Source: Pelomonas asaccharophilus_A (GTDB lineage: Bacteria; Pseudomonadota; Gammaproteobacteria; Burkholderiales; Burkholderiaceae_C). From it: 64,000 nucleotides of DNA. Position numbers and translations under genes: made by a program. This document shows positions 60,549-64,000 of this stretch, one piece after another. The DNA lies in assembly GCF_031458115.1 (NCBI RefSeq), contig NZ_JAVDXV010000003.1:310001-374000 (forward strand), read 5' to 3'. The stretch's first letter is position 1. Each line of letters starts with the position of its first letter. The notes under the pieces are model-generated. The model did no database searches, was not told the origin of the DNA, and was given only the letters and a program-made list of their open reading frames with translations.

Positions 60549-62003
60549 TCAGCGCACGGCGGCGCCGGCCTGGCGCGCCCGCTCCAGCGCGCGCTGGGCA
60601 CTGGTGGCGGCGCTGAGCTGCTCGCGCAGGTATTGCGCCAGCCTGGGAGGCTGCGCGAACGCGACGTTGAAGCGGATGTGCGGATCGCGAGCGCCGTCGG
60701 CGGCGAAGGTCGCGCCGCGCACCAGCAGGATGCCGTTGCGGAACGCGTCCTTCACGACGGCGTCCACATCCACGCCGGCCGGCAGCGCGCCCCACAGGAA
60801 CAGGCCGCCTTCCCCCGGATGCTCCAGCAGCACGCCGGCCTCGCGCAGCTGCTGCGTCGCGGCGCCGCGCGCCTGCGCCAGGCGCTGCTGCAGCCGGTCC
60901 AGGTGCTTGCGCCAGCGGCCGGCGGCCAGCGCCTCCAGCAGCACGCATTCGTTCAGCGCCGGCGTGGTCAGCACCGACACGATCTTCTCGCGCATCAGCG
61001 CCTTGATCAGCGCCGGCTCGGCGGCCATGTAGCCCAGCCGCAGCGCGGGGCTCATGGCCTTGCAGAAGCTGGAGTAGTAGATGACGCGGTCCAGCCCGGA
61101 CAGCTGCGCAAGGCGTGTCGGCACGCCGGGGTGGAAGTGCCCCTGCACGTCGTCCTCGGCGATCAGCAGGTCGTGGCGCTGCGCCAGCATCAGCACGCGG
61201 TGCAGGTTGGCGGCCGTGCTGCCCCAGCCGGTGGGGTTGTGCAGCACGCTCTGCAGGAACAGCAGCCGCGGACGGTGCTGGGTGCAGACGGCGTCCAGCT
61301 GCTCCAGGTCTATGCCGTCGGGCCGGCGGGCGACGGGCAGCATGCGTACGCCGGCCTGGCGCAGGCGGTCGAACAGCAGGAAGTAGCCGGGCGTCTCTAC
61401 GGCCACCGTGTCGCCGGGGCGCAGGAAGGCGCGGCAGATCAGGTCGATGGCCTGCGTGCCGCCGTAGGTGGTCAGCACGCGGCGCGCGTCGACGGCGATG
61501 CCCTGGCTGCGCATCAGTGCGGCGATGCGCTCGCGCAGTTCGGGCAGGCCCTGAGGCGGGCAGCGCGTGGCCATGCCGGCACTGGCGCGTGCCAGGCCGC
61601 GCTGCACGGTGGCGGCCGGGATGGCGTCCTCCAGCCAGGCGGCGGGCAATGCGCCGCTGCTGGCGAGCAGCACGCCGGCCTTCTGGTCGTTGGCCTGCTG
61701 GGCCAGCCAGACGGCCTCCTGCTCCTCGCCGGCCTCCACGCGGGTGGCGTCGGGCATCGCGTCGGCGGCGCCGTCGGCGACGAAGAAGCCGGCCGTGCCG
61801 CGCGAGTCGATCAAGCCATCGGCCACCAGGCGGTCATAGGCGGCGACGACCGTGTTGGGGCTGACGCCCAGCCGCGTCGCGAGCTGGCGTATGGAGTTCA
61901 GCCGCGCGCCGGGCGGCAGCTGAGTGCTGGTCATCAGCGCGCGCAGGCGCTGCTCGATCTGGTCGGCCAGCGGGGTGGAGGAATCGCGATCCAGAGAGAA
62001 CAT
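60549..62003 (-). CDS. MocR-type PLP-dependent transcriptional regulator
   Basis: A 484-residue fusion: N-terminal GntR winged helix (LADQIEQRLRALMTSTQLPPGARLNSIRQLATRLGVSPNTVVAAYDRLVADGLIDSRGTAGFFV) and C-terminal aminotransferase-like domain with PLP-lysine Lys315 (YYSSFCKAMSPALRLGY) and the HNPTG motif. These regulators often control amino-acid or PLP-related genes. It is coupled to the LysE-type exporter upstream by TGATG overlap, and is a likely regulator of it. The longer frame to 62120 lies inside the exporter gene. Confidence 0.92.
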   Translation of the reverse strand: MFSLDRDSSTPLADQIEQRLRALMTSTQLPPGARLNSIRQLATRLGVSPNTVVAAYDRLVADGLIDSRGTAGFFVADGAADAMPDATRVEAGEEQEAVWLAQQANDQKAGVLLASSGALPAAWLEDAIPAATVQRGLARASAGMATRCPPQGLPELRERIAALMRSQGIAVDARRVLTTYGGTQAIDLICRAFLRPGDTVAVETPGYFLLFDRLRQAGVRMLPVARRPDGIDLEQLDAVCTQHRPRLLFLQSVLHNPTGWGSTAANLHRVLMLAQRHDLLIAEDDVQGHFHPGVPTRLAQLSGLDRVIYYSSFCKAMSPALRLGYMAAEPALIKALMREKIVSVLTTPALNECVLLEALAAGRWRKHLDRLQQRLAQARGAATQQLREAGVLLEHPGEGGLFLWGALPAGVDVDAVVKDAFRNGILLVRGATFAADGARDPHIRFNVAFAQPPRLAQYLREQLSAATSAQRALERARQAGAAVR

Positions 62004-62587
62004 CAGCGCAACAGCATCAAGGCGAGCACCGCCAGCGAGGCGCCCATGATGGCATTGAAGGCCCGCCGACGCGCTGGGCTGCCAAGGAAGCGACCAATGC
62101 CTGTGCCGAACAGCGCCCACATCGAGATGCAGGGAAAGCCGATCAGCGCGCCGACCAGGCTCACCAGCAGCGCACCCGGCACGATGCCCAGTTGCGGCGG
62201 CATGAACACCGACGCCAGCGTGATGGCCTTCAGCCAGCTCTTGGGGTTCACGGCCTGGAACAGTGCAGCCTCGGCAAAGCCCAGCCGTTCGGGCGGGCGG
62301 TCCTGCGCGGCGGCGCTGCCGGCCAGCTTCCAGGCCAGCACCAGCATGTAGAGCGTGCCCGCCAGCTTCAGCGCGGCGTGCAGCGCCGGCCAGGTGGTGA
62401 ACAGTGCGCCCAGGCCCATGCAGGTGGCGAAGGTCTGCACGGCGCCGCCCGCGTTGATGCCCAGGATGGCCGGCAGCGTGCGCCGGTAGCCGTGGTGGGC
62501 GCCGCTGGCGACCAGCATCATGTTGTTGGGGCCGGGCGTGCCGGACATCAGCGCGCAGTAGCCGGCCAGGGGCAGCAGTTCATCCAT
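62003..62587 (-). CDS. LysE family translocator (amino acid exporter)
   Basis: A 194-residue inner-membrane protein with about five to six helices. The hallmark SGTPGPNNMMLVASGAHHGYRRTLPAILGINAGG near the N-terminus and FQAVNPKSWLKAITLASVF are typical of the RhtB/LysE family. It should export an amino acid or derivative; the substrate cannot be read. It overlaps the MocR-type gene by one base and is transcribed first. Confidence 0.9.
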   Translation of the reverse strand: MDELLPLAGYCALMSGTPGPNNMMLVASGAHHGYRRTLPAILGINAGGAVQTFATCMGLGALFTTWPALHAALKLAGTLYMLVLAWKLAGSAAAQDRPPERLGFAEAALFQAVNPKSWLKAITLASVFMPPQLGIVPGALLVSLVGALIGFPCISMWALFGTGIGRFLGSPARRRAFNAIMGASLAVLALMLLR

Positions 62588-62689
62588 GCCCGCATTGCAG
62601 CGGCCGGCGCGCTGCCGGCCAAGGCACAGCGCCCGTGCGGCGCGGCCGAGCTGTATCAGTGCAACGACCCGTACAGCGGTGCCGGCCCA

Positions 62690-62752
62690 GAAAAGACAAA
62701 ACCCGCAGGGCAGGCCATACGGGTTGCATCGTTGTGGCGCCTCCAGGGCGCC
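62690..62752 (-). terminator. Hairpins downstream of the 32-residue ORF
   Basis: Leftward, AACCCG (62725-62720) pairs with CGGGTT (62705-62700), and TTGTCTTTT follows, a plausible Rho-independent terminator with a long loop. A second hairpin, GGCGCC-N5-GGCGCC, lies at about 62736-62752, closer to the small ORF stop. Either could end leftward transcription from the small gene. Confidence 0.5.
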
Positions 62753-62766
62753 CTGACTACGTCAGT

Positions 62767-62865
62767 TCAAGCGGCGTTGGCGCCGAACTTGTTGACGGTC
62801 ACATCGCTCAGCTGGGCCACGATGGCCACGACCGAGAACGTCAGCGTGATGATCAGCAGTTCCAT
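62767..62865 (-). CDS. Small membrane peptide, 32 residues
   Basis: ATG 62865 to TGA 62767 encodes MELLIITLTFSVVAIVAQLSD followed by VTVNKFGANAA. The first ~18 residues form an uninterrupted hydrophobic helix, and the tail is short and polar. AAAGGGAAAAA precedes the ATG. An upstream repeat-rich promoter region and downstream terminator-like hairpins make a real small gene plausible. I know no family match. If expressed it should insert in the inner membrane. Confidence 0.5.
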   Translation of the reverse strand: MELLIITLTFSVVAIVAQLSDVTVNKFGANAA

Positions 62866-62892
62866 TTTTTTCCCTTTGCTTCCTTGTTGATA

Positions 62893-62955
62893 CGGGTTTT
62901 ACTTTAAGGGTTTTCACCAGGGTTTGCAAGGGTTAACCCGGGTTTTATTCAGGGT
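62893..62955. repeat. Six phased GGGTTT-like direct repeats
   Basis: GGG followed by TT/TTTT begins at 62894, 62908, 62920, 62930 and 62940, and a weaker GGGTGG at 62952: intervals 14, 12, 10, 10 and 12 bp, roughly one helical turn. The fourth copy forms the palindrome GGGTTAACCC (62930-62939). They lie between the small membrane-peptide ORF and the galactonate dehydratase gene, so they may be binding sites acting on both. Confidence 0.6.
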
Positions 62956-62991
62956 GGTCATGAACTGGTCACGGTTTGCGCGCAAGGCGGC

Positions 62992-63060
62992 CGATTGATC
63001 TATATGAAATATGAATAGTTGAAGATCGAGAAACAATATTTCCAAACTAGCTGACGCTCC
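62992..63060 (+). promoter_or_regulatory. AT-rich promoter region of dgoD
   Basis: Base composition drops sharply to AT-rich between about 63000 and 63050 (CTATATGAAATATGAATAG, and GAAACAATATTTC, an inverted GAAA/TTTC), unlike any other intergenic region here. CGATTGATC at 62992-63000 resembles the TGATTGATC block of the mdc-type element, with ACGGTT upstream but at N15 rather than N12. The -10 and -35 cannot be fixed with confidence. Confidence 0.4.
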
Positions 63061-63096
63061 TAAGCTGCGGACCGTTCTTGAACGACCCTCTAGCTC

Positions 63097-64000
63097 ATGC
63101 GAATCACCAAGCTGACGACCTACCGTGTGCCCCCGCGGTGGATGTTCCTGAAGATCGAGACCGACGAAGGCGTCGTCGGCTGGGGTGAGCCGGTGCTGGA
63201 AGGCCGGGCGCGCACCGTCGAGGCGGCCGTGCACGAGCTGTCCGAGTACCTGGTGGGCCAGGACCCGTCGCGCATCAACGACCTGTGGCAAGTCATGTAC
63301 CGCGCGGGCTTCTACCGTGGCGGCCCCATCCTGATGAGCGCCATTGCGGGCATCGACCAGGCGCTGTGGGACATCAAGGGCAAGGTCATGGGCCAGCCGG
63401 TCTACGAGCTGCTGGGCGGCCTGGTGCGCGACAAGATGAAGGTCTATTCCTGGGTCGGCGGCGACCGCCCGGCGGACATCATCAACGACATCAAGCGGCT
63501 GCGCGAAGGTGGCTTCGATACCTTCAAGATGAACGGCACCGAGGAGCTGGGCATCGTCGACAGCGCGCGCAAGGTGGACGAGGCCGTGGCCCGCATCGCC
63601 GAGATCCGCGCCGCCTTCGGCCATGACATCGAGTTCGGCATCGACTTCCACGGCCGCGTCGCCGCGCCCATGGCCAAGCCGCTGCTGAAGGCGCTGGAGC
63701 CGTACCGCCCGCTGTTCGTCGAGGAGCCGGTGCTGGCCGAGCAGGCCGAGTATTACCCCAGGCTGGCCGAGCAGACCGCCATCCCGCTGGCGGCCGGCGA
63801 GCGCATGTTCTCGCGCTTCGACTTCAAGCGCGTGTTCCAGGCCGGCGGCATCGCCATCGTGCAGCCCGACTTGTCCCACGCCGGAGGCATCACCGAGTGT
63901 TTCAAGATCGCCGGCATGGCCGAGGCGCACGACGTGGCCTTCGCGCCGCACTGCCCGCTGGGCCCGGTGGCGCTGGCGTCCTGCCTGGCCGTGGACTTCG
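63097..64000 (+). CDS. dgoD: D-galactonate dehydratase (enolase superfamily), 3' partial
   Basis: The first 301 residues of an enolase-superfamily dehydratase, cut by the window edge. Start MRITKLTTYRVPPRWMFLKIETDEGVVGWGEPVLEG. Metal ligands and catalytic residues fall at the positions known for E. coli DgoD: Asp183 and His185 (GIDFHGR), Glu209 (FVEEPV), Glu235 (AAGERMFSRFDF) and His285 (FAPHCPLGP). Lys144 (DTFKMNGTEE) lies in the barrel. It converts D-galactonate to 2-keto-3-deoxy-galactonate in galactose or galactonate catabolism. It is the only sugar-acid gene visible; the rest of a pathway probably lies beyond. Confidence 0.92.
   Translation, partial: MRITKLTTYRVPPRWMFLKIETDEGVVGWGEPVLEGRARTVEAAVHELSEYLVGQDPSRINDLWQVMYRAGFYRGGPILMSAIAGIDQALWDIKGKVMGQPVYELLGGLVRDKMKVYSWVGGDRPADIINDIKRLREGGFDTFKMNGTEELGIVDSARKVDEAVARIAEIRAAFGHDIEFGIDFHGRVAAPMAKPLLKALEPYRPLFVEEPVLAEQAEYYPRLAEQTAIPLAAGERMFSRFDFKRVFQAGGIAIVQPDLSHAGGITECFKIAGMAEAHDVAFAPHCPLGPVALASCLAVDF

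Noticed and set aside
62893..62955. G-quadruplex from the GGG tracts
   Set aside because: The gaps between GGG tracts are 7-11 bases, too long for a stable quadruplex; phased protein sites are the better reading.

Overview
The window is about 70% GC, densely coded and rich in overlapping start/stop codons. Its gene content points to a beta-proteobacterium of the order Burkholderiales, most like the Roseateles/Mitsuaria/Pelomonas/Rubrivivax group: a PhaM polyhydroxybutyrate-granule protein, GlcDEF, the typical metK / lpxL / dapF / DUF484 / xerC neighbourhood, Bug-type binding proteins and PEP-CTERM proteins. This placement is inference from gene content and order. I saw no rRNA, tRNA, CRISPR array, insertion sequence or prophage.

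Layout. 1-6141: a MacAB-TolC-like exporter (adaptor, ATPase, TolC-type channel, two FtsX/MacB permeases); a ~630 bp composite inverted repeat separates the adaptor gene from the rest. 6307-10960: a diheme cytochrome c, a lipoprotein hydrolase, two DUF proteins, an aspartic protease and a TraB/GumN protein. 10982-15512: phaM followed by glycolate oxidase glcDEF, then a GGDEF gene remnant. 16201-19177: a chemoreceptor and metK; metK has a second, in-frame copy of its 3' end after the stop codon. 19305-29043: lpxL, a two-component system, DUF2147, a CcdA-thioredoxin fusion, dapF, DUF484, xerC, a predicted outer-membrane protein and rlmI. 29033-33667: a PEP-CTERM metalloprotease, an Lrp-type regulator, glmS and truD.

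33694-43715: an MFS exporter, then a biotin-independent malonate decarboxylase locus: an MdcR-like LysR regulator, a Bug-type solute-binding protein, and mdcA-C-D-E-G-B-H. A 134 bp dispersed repeat sits between mdcA and mdcC; its other copy is at 6144-6276. 43909-51428: a plus-strand glycan-related set (TonB-dependent receptor, PEP-CTERM protein, secreted GH30 enzyme with an N-terminal beta/gamma-crystallin-like domain, large secreted alpha/beta hydrolase). A perfect 22 bp LacI-type palindrome lies at the predicted transcription start of the receptor gene. The Bug-protein, mdcA and TonB-receptor promoters share an element of fixed spacing, GTAA-N2-GTT-N12-TGATTGATC.

51439-52712: a FeeM-like N-acyltransferase and a MOSC protein. 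60289 down to 52725 (minus strand): a tightly packed seven-gene set, DUF4331 protein, small lipoprotein, TPR-like protein, HupE/UreJ-type membrane protein with an EF-hand loop, TonB-dependent receptor, ECF sigma factor and RskA-like anti-sigma factor. This is the best candidate here for a poorly described system: a self-regulated envelope or uptake unit. 60549-62587: a MocR-type regulator with a LysE exporter. 62588-63096: an unusual intergenic region with a 32-residue membrane-peptide ORF and six phased GGGTTT-like repeats. From 63097: a D-galactonate dehydratase running off the window edge.
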